A stretch of DNA of 64,000 nucleotides from Polynucleobacter sp. UK-Gri1-W3 (GCF_018881595.1 NZ_JACVQA010000001.1:371625-435624), one strand, 5' to 3'; shown: positions 1-10,446, counted from the stretch's first letter. Made by a program: numbers and translations. The notes: a model not told the origin generated them from the sequence alone.

Positions 1-731
1 TTACGGCCTATTTTTGTAAAGAGGCTGGCTTATCCCCTGAGCTTGGCATTGTGCTCGGCATGCTTGGGTCTGGAGCTCTTGGGTTCTTGATCGGCGCACT
101 CGCCATTCGTAGGCAAGGTATTTATTTTGCAATGGTGACCTTAGCCCTGTCGCAAATGGTTTACTTCCTGGCGGTTCAACTTCCCTTCACTGGCGGTGAA
201 GATGGAATTCAGGGTGTTCCTCGCGGCATGTTGTTTGGCCTGATCGACTTGAAAAATGATGTGGCGATGTATTACTTTGTTCTGGCTGTTTTCTTATTTG
301 GTTTTGCTGTGATCATGCGCGCAGTACACTCTCCATTTGGTCAGGTGCTGAAGGCAATCCGTGAAAACGAGCCTCGTGCAATTTCTCTTGGTTACGATGT
401 TGATCGCTTTAAATTAATGTCCTTTGTAATCTCCGCCGCTCTTTCCGGGTTGGCTGGGTCAATGAAGTCCCTGGTGTTCCAGTTGGCCACATTGACTGAT
501 GTTCATTGGCACATGTCAGGCGAGGTTGTATTGATGACCTTGCTTGGTGGCATGGGAACTATTCTCGGCCCTGTGGTTGGCGCCGGGATTGTTGTCGGTC
601 TGCAGAACTATTTAGCAAACATCGGTTCTTGGAGCACGATTGCTACGGGATTTATTTTTGTAATTTGCGTTTTAGCATTCCGTCGCGGTGTAGTTGGAGA
701 AATTGCTGCGCACTATAAAAACAAAAACTAA
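1..731 (+). CDS. livM: Branched-chain amino-acid ABC transporter permease LivM (3' part)
   Basis: Inner-membrane permease subunit of a high-affinity branched-chain amino-acid (Leu/Ile/Val-type) ABC importer; it would pair with LivH, two ATPases and a periplasmic binding protein. The reading frame is open from base 3 with no start inside the window, so the gene is cut at its 5' end. The visible 240 or so residues contain about six hydrophobic helices, the family segment GIYFAMVTLALSQM and the cytoplasmic coupling-loop region around FGQVLKAIRENEPRAISLGY, which normally contacts the ATPase. The protein ends in a short charged tail (HYKNKN). The livF/livG partners are not in the window, and the substrate is inferred from the family only. 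Confidence 0.88.
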   Translation, partial: TAYFCKEAGLSPELGIVLGMLGSGALGFLIGALAIRRQGIYFAMVTLALSQMVYFLAVQLPFTGGEDGIQGVPRGMLFGLIDLKNDVAMYYFVLAVFLFGFAVIMRAVHSPFGQVLKAIRENEPRAISLGYDVDRFKLMSFVISAALSGLAGSMKSLVFQLATLTDVHWHMSGEVVLMTLLGGMGTILGPVVGAGIVVGLQNYLANIGSWSTIATGFIFVICVLAFRRGVVGEIAAHYKNKN

Positions 732-743
732 GTTTTTGTTTTT
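721..743 (+). terminator. Candidate terminator of livM
   Basis: Arms ACAAAAAC (721-728) and GTTTTTGT (732-739) enclose the TAA stop codon of livM as the loop. A T tract (739-743) and a second pyrimidine-rich stretch follow. The stem is A/T-rich, so its strength is uncertain. Confidence 0.45.
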
Positions 744-763
744 CCTTTTATTATTTGATTTTT

Positions 764-789
764 AGTATGGCGCCATAAAGCGCCATACT
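764..789 (+). other. 10-bp inverted repeat upstream of the TauE gene
   Basis: AGTATGGCGC (764-773) and GCGCCATACT (780-789) are perfect complements around a 6-nt loop. There is no real T run after it, so it may be the main livM terminator or mRNA end-stabiliser rather than a classic intrinsic terminator. It ends about 20 nt before the proposed start of the next gene. Confidence 0.6.
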
Positions 790-811
790 CATTTAATTAA
801 AAGAGACTCTC

Positions 812-1588
812 ATCGAATTTTCAATTTATATTTGGCCGCTGCTTTTGGCTACCGCTTTTTTTGCAGGGCTTGTTGATGCTGTTGCCGGAGGGGGCGGCTT
901 AATTCAGGTCCCTGCTTTGTTTGCAGCCTATCCAGACGCACCCCCAGCAACATTGCTTGCAACCAATAAGCTTGCTTCGGTTGGGGGGACGGTTAATGCT
1001 GCGCGCAAATTTCTGCGCCATGTTTCTTTGCCTTGGGCAGTTGTAGGTGTAGCAATTGTTGCAGCTTTTGTGGGCTCGCTTATGGGTGCAAACGCTGTAA
1101 GCCACATTCCTGCAGAGCCTTTGCGGAAGGCCCTTCCCTTTGTTTTAGTTTTTTTATTAATCTACACCTGGTTTCAGCCCTCACTTGGTGAGGCTCACGC
1201 CCCAAAGGGCGTGACAACATATCAGCAATTTAAAGCTTTACTCCTTGGCCTCATTATTGGTTTTTATGATGGGTTCTTTGGCCCTGGAACCGGGAGCTTT
1301 TTACTGTTTGGTTTTGTGCGCTTCTTTGGCTTTGACTTCTTGCATGCATCTGCAGCAACAAAACTAGTAAACGCGGCCACCAACTTGGCGGCTATTTTGA
1401 TGTTAGCTAGTCTTGGACAAATTAATTGGGCCTTGGGATTTGTGATGATGATTGCCAATATTGCGGGGAGTCAATTCGGTAGTCGCCTGGCAATTAAGCA
1501 TGGTAGCGGTTTTGTAAGAAAAGCTTTTTTACTTATTGTGAGCGCACTGATATTGAAGTCAGCTTGGAATGCTTATTTCTCCAATTAA
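812..1588 (+). CDS. TauE/SafE-family membrane permease, probable ATC start
   Basis: Member of the TauE/SafE (old DUF81) family of inner-membrane transporters, some of which export sulfite or other sulfur anions; the substrate here is unknown. The sequence shows about eight hydrophobic helices and the family glycine motif DAVAGGGGLIQVPAL near the N-terminus, repeated in weaker form as GFYDGFFGPGTGSF in the second half. The frame is open from 797 but has no ATG or GTG before the first helix. A TTG at 845 would cut that helix short. ATC at 812 gives a full first helix (IEFSIYIWPLLLATAFF) and has a purine-rich AAAAGAGAC five bases upstream, so I prefer it; this gives 258 aa. A point change of ATG to ATC or a sequencing error would look the same. 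Confidence 0.75.
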   Translation: MEFSIYIWPLLLATAFFAGLVDAVAGGGGLIQVPALFAAYPDAPPATLLATNKLASVGGTVNAARKFLRHVSLPWAVVGVAIVAAFVGSLMGANAVSHIPAEPLRKALPFVLVFLLIYTWFQPSLGEAHAPKGVTTYQQFKALLLGLIIGFYDGFFGPGTGSFLLFGFVRFFGFDFLHASAATKLVNAATNLAAILMLASLGQINWALGFVMMIANIAGSQFGSRLAIKHGSGFVRKAFLLIVSALILKSAWNAYFSN

Positions 1589-1639
1589 ATCAATCACTTA
1601 GAAATAGTACTCTTATTATCTGGTTACTTTGATAGTTTT

Positions 1640-1655
1640 TGTTTCACGTGAAACA
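1640..1655. promoter_or_regulatory. parS site 1 (ParB-binding centromere)
   Basis: The 16-mer TGTTTCACGTGAAACA is a perfect palindrome and a perfect match to the bacterial parS consensus. It lies 40 bp upstream of mnmG, 2.6 kb upstream of parA, and overlaps the candidate -35 of the mnmG promoter. Confidence 0.95.
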
Positions 1656-1671
1656 AACAAAATGCTATGAT
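1643..1671 (+). promoter_or_regulatory. Candidate sigma70 promoter for mnmG-rsmG-parAB
   Basis: TTCACG (1643-1648), a 17-bp spacer and TATGAT (1666-1671) give a plausible promoter starting near 1678, 17 nt before the mnmG ATG. The -35 hexamer sits inside parS site 1. Confidence 0.5.
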
Positions 1672-1694
1672 CATCGCCCTATCTGAGGCAAATC

Positions 1695-3617
1695 ATGCGT
1701 TATTCCAAAAGTTTCGATGTCATCGTAGTTGGCGGCGGCCACGCTGGGACTGAGGCCGCCCTTGCATCTGCCCGCATGGGTTGCGAAACCCTATTAATTA
1801 CTCACAGCATTGAAAGCCTCGGCGCTATGAGCTGCAATCCCTCTATTGGCGGGATTGGCAAAGGACATTTAGTTAAAGAAATTGACGCCATGGGTGGCGC
1901 AATGGCGGCCGCTACGGATGAGGCTGGTATTCAGTTCAGAATCCTCAATTCCAGCAAGGGCCCGGCTGTTAGGGCTACGCGCGCCCAAGGCGACCGCATT
2001 TTATATAAAGCGGCTATTCGTCGCCGCCTTGAAAATCAACCTAATTTGACCCTTTTTCAGGCTGCTGTTGACGATTTGTTGGTCAAGGGTGATGAGGTCC
2101 AGGGTGTGGTGACGCAAATGGGCCTGGAGTTTATGGCTAAAAAGGTAGTGCTCACGGCCGGCACCTTCTTGGATGGAAAAATCCACGTTGGCTTAAATAA
2201 TTATGCTGGCGGACGTGCGGGCGACCCCGCAGCCGTCTCTTTGTCATCTAGATTAAAAGAGTTGAAACTTCCTCAGGGAAGACTAAAGACCGGCACCCCA
2301 CCCCGTATTGATGGTCGAACTATCGACTTTTCAGTCATGCTGGAGCAGCCAGGGGATTTGGATCCTGTGCCCGTATTTTCTTGTTTAGGTCGCCCAGAGC
2401 AGCACCCCAAACAGGTTCCCTGCTGGATTTCTCATACAAATGAAAAGACTCACGACATCATTCGGGGCGGTTTAGATCGTTCTCCAATGTATACGGGCGT
2501 CATTGAGGGAGTTGGCCCTCGCTACTGCCCCTCAATCGAGGACAAGATCCATCGGTTTGCCTCCAGAAACAGTCATCAGATCTTTTTGGAGCCAGAAGGT
2601 TTAACTACTAATGAGTTTTACCCTAACGGAATTTCTACCAGCCTGCCTTTTGATGTTCAGTGGGATTTGGTTCGCAGTATTCGTGGCATGGAGTCGGCGG
2701 TAATTGTCCGCCCTGGCTATGCAATTGAATATGACTTCTTTGATCCACGTCAACTCCGACACAGCCTGGAGACTCGCGCTATTGGTGGACTTTACTTTGC
2801 CGGCCAGATTAATGGCACAACAGGCTATGAAGAGGCTGCTGCACAGGGTATGTTGGCCGGCATTAATGCTGGATTGGCAGCCAAAGGAAAAGAGCCTTGG
2901 TTGCCAAAGCGCAGCGAGTCCTATATTGGGGTTCTGGTCGACGACCTGATAACCCGAGGCGTTCAAGAGCCGTATCGCATGTTTACCAGTCGCGCTGAGT
3001 ATCGCTTGAGTTTGCGTGAAGATAATGCAGATATGCGCTTAACCACTATTGGGCGAGAGCTTGGTTTGGTTGATGACTACCGCTGGGAGGTGTTTTGCAG
3101 AAAACAGGAGGCTGTTTCACGTGAAACATCTCGTTTGCAAGATATATGGATTGGGCCAAAACATGAGGCGGCACCTTTAGTTTCTCAATTGTTGGGCCAG
3201 GATTTGTCCCATGAATGTAATTTAACCGAGCTATTGAGGCGTCCAGGTGTTACCTATGAGGCAATTACTGCCTTAGGTGATGGAATGTGGGCCCCAGAAA
3301 TCCTCGATGATGATTTAGGTTTGGCTGCCCAAATTAGCGATCAGGTAGAAATTTCCGTTAAATATCAGGGTTACATCGATCGCCAAGCTACAGAAATTGC
3401 TCGTCAAGAACACAATGAGTCCTTCCCCCTGCCCGAATCACTCGATTATTCCCTGGTTGTTGGCCTATCTAAGGAAGTTCAACAAAAACTTAATTTGCAT
3501 AAACCTGAAACATTGGGTCAGGCTGGCCGTATTTCCGGCGTCACACCTGCCGCCCTCTCCCTTTTATTGGTGCACCTTAAAAAAGGCTTGGGCCGCACCC
3601 AAGAAACCCATGAGTGA
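1695..3617 (+). CDS. mnmG: tRNA uridine-5-carboxymethylaminomethyl synthesis enzyme MnmG (GidA)
   Basis: FAD-dependent tRNA-modifying enzyme that works with MnmE to add a carboxymethylaminomethyl (or aminomethyl) group to wobble uridine 34 of several tRNAs. The 640-aa product has the usual family length. It shows the FAD dinucleotide-binding motif VVGGGHAG at residues 11-18, the [13 protein letters not shown] segment near residue 47, and the conserved C-terminal MnmE/tRNA-binding region. It heads the classic origin-proximal cluster mnmG-rsmG-parA-parB and overlaps rsmG by 8 nt. A second parS site is embedded in its coding sequence at 3113-3128. Confidence 0.98.
   Translation: MRYSKSFDVIVVGGGHAGTEAALASARMGCETLLITHSIESLGAMSCNPSIGGIGKGHLVKEIDAMGGAMAAATDEAGIQFRILNSSKGPAVRATRAQGDRILYKAAIRRRLENQPNLTLFQAAVDDLLVKGDEVQGVVTQMGLEFMAKKVVLTAGTFLDGKIHVGLNNYAGGRAGDPAAVSLSSRLKELKLPQGRLKTGTPPRIDGRTIDFSVMLEQPGDLDPVPVFSCLGRPEQHPKQVPCWISHTNEKTHDIIRGGLDRSPMYTGVIEGVGPRYCPSIEDKIHRFASRNSHQIFLEPEGLTTNEFYPNGISTSLPFDVQWDLVRSIRGMESAVIVRPGYAIEYDFFDPRQLRHSLETRAIGGLYFAGQINGTTGYEEAAAQGMLAGINAGLAAKGKEPWLPKRSESYIGVLVDDLITRGVQEPYRMFTSRAEYRLSLREDNADMRLTTIGRELGLVDDYRWEVFCRKQEAVSRETSRLQDIWIGPKHEAAPLVSQLLGQDLSHECNLTELLRRPGVTYEAITALGDGMWAPEILDDDLGLAAQISDQVEISVKYQGYIDRQATEIARQEHNESFPLPESLDYSLVVGLSKEVQQKLNLHKPETLGQAGRISGVTPAALSLLLVHLKKGLGRTQETHE
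3113..3128. promoter_or_regulatory. parS site 2, inside mnmG
   Basis: A second perfect TGTTTCACGTGAAACA, 1473 bp from the first and within the mnmG reading frame, where it encodes part of AVSRETSR. Two identical sites next to parAB mark a ParB-loading centromere. Confidence 0.95.
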
Positions 3618-4281
3618 AGGGCTGCTCGCCTTGGGAATTGAGGAGCTTGGCCTCGAATTAAGCTCGACCAATATTGCTGATTTAGAGTTATTTTTGCAGG
3701 AAATGGGGCGCTGGAATCAGGTCCATAATCTCACGGCAATTGAGGGTGAAAAGGACTCTATTAGGCTGCACCTTATTGACTCCATTGCAGTTTTGCCGGT
3801 GTTAAGGCAATTTCTGAAGGCCCCCTCACCCAAGATAGCAGATCTCGGTTCTGGAGGCGGACTACCGGCAATTCCGATCGCCATTCTTCAGCCAGGGTGG
3901 CAGCTTTCATTGATTGAGGCCATACGCAAGAAGACCGCATTCCTGCAGCATGTGCGCGGCAAGTTAAGACTTAAAAATATTCAAGTGCTTTGCGAACGAG
4001 TAGAAGATGCTGCAGTGCAACAACCAGCACAATTTGATGCGGTGATTTCTCGCGCATTTACTAATCTTGCACGCTTTTTGGAGTTGTCATTGCCCTTCTT
4101 AAAACCAGAAGGCCTGGTATTCGCAATGAAGGCCAAGCGTGCTGATGATGAAATGAAGGATGTTTGTATGGATGATTGGCGCTTAGTGGCCGATGAACCC
4201 CTTCATATACCTAACTTAGCGGTGGAGCGGCGCCTTTTAGTGCTGTCCCCCGTGAGAAGATCCGCCCCACCATTTAAGTAA
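3610..4281 (+). CDS. rsmG: 16S rRNA m7G527 methyltransferase RsmG (GidB)
   Basis: SAM-dependent methyltransferase that makes 7-methylguanosine at position 527 of 16S rRNA. The 223-aa product shows the SAM-binding motif [12 protein letters not shown] at about residues 78-89 and the family segment [11 protein letters not shown] near residue 35. The frame is open well upstream, but the ATG at 3610, inside the end of mnmG, gives a normal-length protein; the longer version would extend through mnmG code. The 8-nt overlap with mnmG implies translational coupling. Loss of this gene is known to give low-level streptomycin resistance in other bacteria. Confidence 0.96.
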   Translation: MSEGLLALGIEELGLELSSTNIADLELFLQEMGRWNQVHNLTAIEGEKDSIRLHLIDSIAVLPVLRQFLKAPSPKIADLGSGGGLPAIPIAILQPGWQLSLIEAIRKKTAFLQHVRGKLRLKNIQVLCERVEDAAVQQPAQFDAVISRAFTNLARFLELSLPFLKPEGLVFAMKAKRADDEMKDVCMDDWRLVADEPLHIPNLAVERRLLVLSPVRRSAPPFK

Positions 4282-4296
4282 AAGCAAAAAGTAGCC

Positions 4297-5067
4297 ATGG
4301 CCAAAATTTTCTGTATCGCAAATCAAAAAGGTGGTGTTGGTAAGACCACAACCGCTGTTAATTTAGCGGCTGGATTAGCCGGGCTTAAGCAACGTGTCCT
4401 ACTAGTGGATTTAGATCCACAAGGCAACGCCACCATGGGTTCTGGTGTAGAAAAGGCAGATCTCAATAGCAGCGTGTATCAAGTTCTCATTGGCTTAGCT
4501 TCGGTGAAAGATTGTGCACAACGTTGCGAAAGTTCTGGATACGACGTGTTGCCCGCAAATCGCGATTTAGCTGGAGCAGAAATTGAATTGGTTGACATCG
4601 ATGCGCGCGAATCCCGTTTGAAAGATGCGCTCGCACAAGTCGCCAATGATTACGACTTTATTTTGATCGACTGTCCGCCAGCATTATCTTTATTAACCCT
4701 TAACGGATTGTGTGCGGCAAATGGTGTGATTGTTCCAATGCAATGTGAATATTTTGCACTAGAGGGTTTATCTGATTTGGTAAATACGATCAAACAAGTG
4801 CACGCAAATTTGAATCCAGATTTGGTCATTATTGGTTTGTTGCGCGTCATGTTTGATGCGCGGATGACTTTGCAGCAACAGGTTTCCGATCAGTTACTTG
4901 AGCACTTTGGCGACAAAGTATTTAAGACTATTATTCCGCGCAACGTACGCCTTGCTGAGGCCCCTTCTTACGGACTTCCCGGGGTAGCTTTTGATAAATC
5001 ATCCCGTGGTGCAAAAGCCTATTTAGAGTTTGGCGCTGAGATGGTTGAGCGCACCAAACAGATGTAA
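4297..5067 (+). CDS. parA: Chromosome-partitioning ATPase ParA (Soj)
   Basis: Walker-type ATPase that binds DNA non-specifically in its ATP form and drives segregation of ParB-parS complexes. The 256-aa protein has the deviant Walker A motif KGGVGKTT at residues 11-18, with the signature Lys11, followed by the Walker A' region VDLDPQGN and Walker B LIDCPPALS. It lacks the N-terminal helix-turn-helix found in many plasmid ParA proteins, so it is the chromosomal (Soj) type. It starts 15 nt after rsmG and is followed by parB, with both parS sites upstream, so the whole system is present here. Confidence 0.97.
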   Translation: MAKIFCIANQKGGVGKTTTAVNLAAGLAGLKQRVLLVDLDPQGNATMGSGVEKADLNSSVYQVLIGLASVKDCAQRCESSGYDVLPANRDLAGAEIELVDIDARESRLKDALAQVANDYDFILIDCPPALSLLTLNGLCAANGVIVPMQCEYFALEGLSDLVNTIKQVHANLNPDLVIIGLLRVMFDARMTLQQQVSDQLLEHFGDKVFKTIIPRNVRLAEAPSYGLPGVAFDKSSRGAKAYLEFGAEMVERTKQM

Positions 5068-5090
5068 TTTGTAGAAAGAAAATAAAGATC

Positions 5091-5981
5091 ATGGTTGCTA
5101 TTAAGAAAAAAGGTTTAGGTAGAGGTCTTGAAGCTTTGCTTGGAGAAAAAACTCAGCAAGTAAGCCCATCTACTGATATCAATCGTTTGCCACTAACCGC
5201 TTTGCAAGCGGGCAAATATCAGCCGCGTCAAAAAATGGAAGCGGGCGCATTACAAGAGCTGGCAGAAAGCATTCGTGAGCAAGGTGTTATGCAGCCTTTG
5301 TTGGTGCGATTGGTGGCTCCTGGTAAGTATGAAATTATTGCGGGCGAGCGACGTTTTCGTGCGGCAACGATTGCGGGATTAAAAGAAGTTCCAGTTTTGG
5401 TTTCGAGTGCTGATGATCAGGCTGCTGCAGCAATGGCTTTGGTAGAGAACATGCAGCGTGAGGATTTAAATCCCCTTGAAGAAGCCCAAGGATTGGCTAG
5501 GCTGATTGAGGAGTTTGGTTTTACGCACGAACAGGCAGCAAAAGCGGTGGGCAAGTCTCGTAGTGCTATTACCAACCTATTGCGCCTTGCCCAGCTGGCA
5601 AAGCCAGTACAAGCCATGCTGTTGGCTGGGGATATCGACATGGGGCATGCTCGTGCACTCTTGCCGCTGCCGGGCGCTAGTCAGGTGGCTTTAGCCCAAA
5701 AAATCTCTGCGCAGGGCTTGTCTGTTCGTGAAGCAGAGCGAATGACAGCCGCATTGGTGGTCGCGGGCGGTCAAATAGGGGACAAAAAGTCTAAAAGTAA
5801 ACTCGGCAAATCTACGCAAAGTGCTGATCCAGATATGCAGCGTTTAACCCAGGACATAGCAGATTTGATTGGCTTAAGCACGGAATTTAAGCTTAAAGGC
5901 AAGGGCGGAGAACTCAGAATCCGCTTTAGCCAATTTGATGAGCTTGATTCCCTGTTAAAAAAGTTGGGTATTGAGTCATAA
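5091..5981 (+). CDS. parB: Chromosome-partitioning protein ParB (Spo0J), CTP-dependent DNA clamp
   Basis: ParB loads at parS, closes around DNA as a CTP-bound clamp and spreads. The 296-aa protein starts with a lysine-rich [14 protein letters not shown] segment, the typical ParA-stimulating N-terminus. It then shows the CTP-binding box GERRFRAA (residues 85-92), the [18 protein letters not shown] segment, a helix-turn-helix around residues 144-166 ([14 protein letters not shown]) that reads parS, and a C-terminal dimerisation domain. It starts 23 nt after parA. The next promoter lies just after its stop codon. Confidence 0.97.
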   Translation: MVAIKKKGLGRGLEALLGEKTQQVSPSTDINRLPLTALQAGKYQPRQKMEAGALQELAESIREQGVMQPLLVRLVAPGKYEIIAGERRFRAATIAGLKEVPVLVSSADDQAAAAMALVENMQREDLNPLEEAQGLARLIEEFGFTHEQAAKAVGKSRSAITNLLRLAQLAKPVQAMLLAGDIDMGHARALLPLPGASQVALAQKISAQGLSVREAERMTAALVVAGGQIGDKKSKSKLGKSTQSADPDMQRLTQDIADLIGLSTEFKLKGKGGELRIRFSQFDELDSLLKKLGIES

Positions 5982-6009
5982 ATTAGGTAGAAAAATGTCT
6001 CCAAATCCT

Positions 6010-6038
6010 TTGACATATTGCACTGCACACACTAAACT
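6010..6038 (+). promoter_or_regulatory. Strong sigma70 promoter of the atp operon
   Basis: TTGACA (6010-6015), a 17-bp spacer and TAAACT (6033-6038). Transcription should start near 6044-6046, only 5-7 nt before the TTG start proposed for atpI. Confidence 0.75.
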
Positions 6039-6050
6039 TCCGGGGCTAAA

Positions 6051-6542
6051 TTGATTCCTCATAAAAATCAATTTTCCGAGGCAAATGAATGGGATGAGCC
6101 CGAAGAAGTCATTCGGGTTTACAGCAAGGAAGAGATTGTTGCGCTGCAGCAAAGTGATGCGACAAAATACCGCGCCCTATCTCCTTGGAAAATTATTTTG
6201 GCCCAAGTACTAGTTACTGCTATCAGTATGGTGTTTTGGTCATTTTTTGGGGAGCAAGTAGGGGTAAGCGTTTATACTCAGTCGGCCTTTTTAGGTGGTT
6301 TAATTAGCGTCTTGCCTACGACCTTGTTTTTAATTAGGTTGGAGTTGGCAAAAAAATCGCAAAAATTAAGTCCAGGAAGATTTTTGGCTGCATTAGTTTC
6401 TGGCGAATTTATCAAAATCGCTGTGACATTGATGTTGTTTGTAGGGATTGCGTATTACGTCCCTGGCGTGCTTTGGGTCCCCTTGTTGGTGACTTACCTG
6501 CTTGCTTTGAAGTGCGTATGGCTGGCGTGGTTGTGGCGATAA
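6051..6542 (+). CDS. atpI: ATP synthase assembly-associated protein I (AtpI)
   Basis: Small inner-membrane protein at the head of many atp operons, thought to assist c-ring assembly; it is not a subunit of the finished enzyme. The 163-aa product has a charged N-terminal segment of about 45 residues followed by four predicted transmembrane helices, as in the AtpI family. There is no in-frame ATG before the first helix; the ATGs near 6085 are out of frame. TTG at 6051 is therefore the best start, with a weak GGGG upstream. It overlaps the TGA of a possible 19-codon leader ORF as TTGA. The very short 5' leader from the promoter suggests weak translation of this gene from that transcript. Confidence 0.82.
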   Translation: MIPHKNQFSEANEWDEPEEVIRVYSKEEIVALQQSDATKYRALSPWKIILAQVLVTAISMVFWSFFGEQVGVSVYTQSAFLGGLISVLPTTLFLIRLELAKKSQKLSPGRFLAALVSGEFIKIAVTLMLFVGIAYYVPGVLWVPLLVTYLLALKCVWLAWLWR

Positions 6543-6579
6543 GTAGTGAAAATTGAGATTGAAACAAAGGACTAGTTAA

Positions 6580-7770
<1,191 letters not shown>

Positions 7771-7782
7771 TTGTTTTGGCGT

Positions 7783-7802
7783 GGATGACCAAAAGGTCAT
7801 CC
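7783..7802 (+). other. Perfect 8-bp hairpin between atpE and atpF
   Basis: GGATGACC (7783-7790), loop AAAA, GGTCATCC (7795-7802). No T run follows, so it is more likely an mRNA-stability or processing element than a terminator. Confidence 0.7.
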
Positions 7803-7833
7803 TACTGTTCTCAACAATACTGAAAGGAATATC

Positions 7834-8304
7834 GTGAATCTGAATGCGACCCTATTCGCGCAAATGATCGTTTTCTTCGTCTTATGGTGGGTTGTTGCAC
7901 GCTTTGTGTGGCCACCGCTAGTTAAGGCGTTAGATGAGCGTTCAAGCAAAATTGCTGATGGTTTAGCTGCTGCCGAGCGCGGTAAAGAAGCACTCGCATT
8001 GGCCAGCAACGAAGCTGAGCAAGAATTATCTAAAGCACGCCAAGAAGGTGTTCAACGTGTTGCCGAAGCTGAAAAGCGTGCACAAATGTCGGCCGAAGAA
8101 ATTCGCGCTAACGCACAAGCTGAAGCCGCTCGAATCATCTCTCAAGCTAAGCAAGATGCAGATCAACAGGTAACGCGCGCACGTGAAGTGTTGCGCGCTG
8201 AAGTTGCTGTTCTTGCTGTTAAAGGCGCCGAGCAAATTTTGCGTCGTGAAGTTGATGCAAAAGCTCACGGCCAGTTGCTTGACCAACTAAAGGCAGAACT
8301 TTGA
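7834..8304 (+). CDS. atpF: F1Fo ATP synthase subunit b
   Basis: Peripheral-stalk subunit that ties F1 to subunit a. The 156-aa protein starts at GTG 7834, preceded by GAAAGGAA. It has one N-terminal transmembrane helix (about residues 8-25) and then a long charged, alanine-rich coiled coil ([18 protein letters not shown] onwards) to its end. This is the usual length for a proteobacterial b subunit, and only a single b-type gene is present, so the stalk should be a b homodimer. Confidence 0.96.
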   Translation: MNLNATLFAQMIVFFVLWWVVARFVWPPLVKALDERSSKIADGLAAAERGKEALALASNEAEQELSKARQEGVQRVAEAEKRAQMSAEEIRANAQAEAARIISQAKQDADQQVTRAREVLRAEVAVLAVKGAEQILRREVDAKAHGQLLDQLKAEL

Positions 8305-8305
8305 T

Positions 8306-8842
8306 ATGGCTGAATTAGCCACTATTGCACGTCCTTATGCTGAAGCGCTTTTTCAAAGCGCCAAGCCAGCTGAGCTCGCTGGATGTTTGGAGCAACTAAA
8401 CGAATTGGCACAGCTTGTAGCTTTGCCAGAAGTTGCTGCTTTATCAAACAATCCAAAGGTATCAGCTGATGATTTAAGCAAGTTGCTTTCTGGCATGGTG
8501 AAAACCAAGCTCGACCCTAAGGTTGCTAGCTTTTTGAATCTTGTGAATCAAAACCACCGCTTAGCAGCCGTTCCTGAAATTGCTCATCAATTTGAAGCAA
8601 TGAAGAACAAGAGCGAAGGCGCAGCAGAAGTAAATATTACTAGCGCATTCCCTTTAGAGGGATCTGCGTTAAATGATTTGTTGTCAAGTTTGAAGAAGCG
8701 CTTTGGGGGTAAAGAATTGCGCCCAACTATTCAAATTGATCCAACGTTGATTGGCGGAGTTCGCATTCAAGTTGGCGATGAAGTAATGGATAGTTCTGTT
8801 AAGGCCCAGTTAGCTCAAATGCAAGCAAGTCTTGGCGCATAA
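8306..8842 (+). CDS. atpH: F1Fo ATP synthase subunit delta
   Basis: Subunit delta caps the F1 head and binds the subunit b dimer. The 178-aa protein begins ELATIARPYAEALFQSA, the conserved N-terminal helix of the family, and ends with the conserved IGGVRIQVGDEVMDSSVKAQL segment. It starts one base after the stop of atpF, so the two are likely translationally coupled. Confidence 0.96.
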   Translation: MAELATIARPYAEALFQSAKPAELAGCLEQLNELAQLVALPEVAALSNNPKVSADDLSKLLSGMVKTKLDPKVASFLNLVNQNHRLAAVPEIAHQFEAMKNKSEGAAEVNITSAFPLEGSALNDLLSSLKKRFGGKELRPTIQIDPTLIGGVRIQVGDEVMDSSVKAQLAQMQASLGA

Positions 8843-8887
8843 GTGATCCCTATTAAGAACATACGAAATAAGACCCAGGAGTAAGTA

Positions 8888-10429
8888 ATGCAACTCAACC
8901 CTTCCGAGATCAGCGAGCTGATCAAAAGCCGAATTAGCGAATTGGGCGTTGACTCCCAAGTTCGCAACGAAGGCACTGTAATTTCAGTGACCGACGGTAT
9001 TTGCCGCGTACATGGCTTGTCAGGCGTTATGCAGGGCGAAATGTTGGAATTTCCTAACAACACTATCGGCCTCGCATTAAACCTTGAGCGTGATTCTGTT
9101 GGCGCCGTAGTGTTGGGTGAGTACACCCACATTAAAGAAGGCGATCCAGTGAAATGTACTGGCCGCATTTTGGAAGTTCCAGTAGGCCCAGAGTTGCTCG
9201 GTCGCGTTGTAAACGCACTCGGTCAGCCTATTGACGGCAAAGGCCCAATCAATACTAAGTTAACTGACTTTATCGAAAAAGTTGCTCCAGGTGTTATCGC
9301 ACGTCAGTCTGTTAGCCAGCCAGTTCAAACTGGTTTGAAGGCGATTGATGCAATGGTTCCAATTGGCCGTGGTCAGCGTGAGTTGATCATTGGTGACCGT
9401 CAAACTGGTAAGACTGCAGTTGCGGTTGACGCGATCATTAACCAAAAAGGTAAAGGCGTTTATTGCGTTTACGTTGCGATCGGTCAAAAAGCTTCCACTA
9501 TTGCTAACGTTGTTCGCAAGCTCACAGAATTGGGCGCGATGGAGTACACCGTTGTTGTTGCAGCGAGTGCTTCTGAGTCTGCAGCGATGCAGTACCTCTC
9601 AGCATACGCAGGTTGCACCATGGGCGAATACTTTCGCGATCGCGGCGAAGACGCTTTGATCGTTTACGATGACTTAACTAAGCAAGCAGTTGCTTACCGT
9701 CAAATTTCCTTGTTGCTCCGCCGCCCACCAGGCCGCGAAGCTTATCCTGGCGACGTGTTCTACCTCCACTCACGCTTGCTCGAGCGCGCTGCTCGTGTAA
9801 ATGCTGAATATGTTGAGAAGTTCACCAACGGCGCAGTAAAAGGCAAGACTGGTTCTTTGACAGCATTGCCAATTATTGAAACTCAAGCTGGCGACGTTTC
9901 TGCATTCGTTCCAACTAACGTGATTTCGATTACTGATGGTCAGATCTTCTTGGAAACTGACTTGTTCAACGCTGGTGTACGTCCTGCGATTAACGCCGGT
10001 ATTTCTGTATCCCGCGTTGGTGGCGCTGCACAAACTAAAGTGATTAAGAAATTGTCTGGCGGTATTCGTACCGACTTAGCGCAATATCGTGAATTGGCAG
10101 CGTTTGCTCAGTTCGCATCCGACCTTGACGAAGCAACCCGCAAGCAGCTAGAGCGTGGTCGTCGCGTTACTGAATTGTGTAAGCAAGCTCAGTACAAGCC
10201 ACTCCAGGTTTGGGAAATGGCCGCTTCACTTTATGCTGTTAATAACGGCTACTTCGATGACCTCGAAGTGAAGAATGTTTTGCCATTCGAAAAAGGTTTG
10301 CAAGATCATTTGAAATCTAAATTCGCTGACTTAGTTGCGCGCATTGAAGAGACCAAAGATTTGAGCAAAGATGACGAAGCCGCATTGCGCGCTGCTATTG
10401 AGGATTACAAGCGCTCTGCCTCTTTCTAA
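8888..10429 (+). CDS. atpA: F1Fo ATP synthase subunit alpha
   Basis: Non-catalytic nucleotide-binding subunit of the alpha3-beta3 hexamer. The 513-aa protein matches the E. coli length. It shows the P-loop GDRQTGKT at residues 169-176, the arginine-finger region near the conserved [20 protein letters not shown], and the C-terminal helical domain. GGAG lies 7 nt upstream of the ATG. It is the fifth structural gene of the operon. Confidence 0.98.
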   Translation: MQLNPSEISELIKSRISELGVDSQVRNEGTVISVTDGICRVHGLSGVMQGEMLEFPNNTIGLALNLERDSVGAVVLGEYTHIKEGDPVKCTGRILEVPVGPELLGRVVNALGQPIDGKGPINTKLTDFIEKVAPGVIARQSVSQPVQTGLKAIDAMVPIGRGQRELIIGDRQTGKTAVAVDAIINQKGKGVYCVYVAIGQKASTIANVVRKLTELGAMEYTVVVAASASESAAMQYLSAYAGCTMGEYFRDRGEDALIVYDDLTKQAVAYRQISLLLRRPPGREAYPGDVFYLHSRLLERAARVNAEYVEKFTNGAVKGKTGSLTALPIIETQAGDVSAFVPTNVISITDGQIFLETDLFNAGVRPAINAGISVSRVGGAAQTKVIKKLSGGIRTDLAQYRELAAFAQFASDLDEATRKQLERGRRVTELCKQAQYKPLQVWEMAASLYAVNNGYFDDLEVKNVLPFEKGLQDHLKSKFADLVARIEETKDLSKDDEAALRAAIEDYKRSASF

Positions 10430-10446
10430 GAGGGCTCGCATAAATC

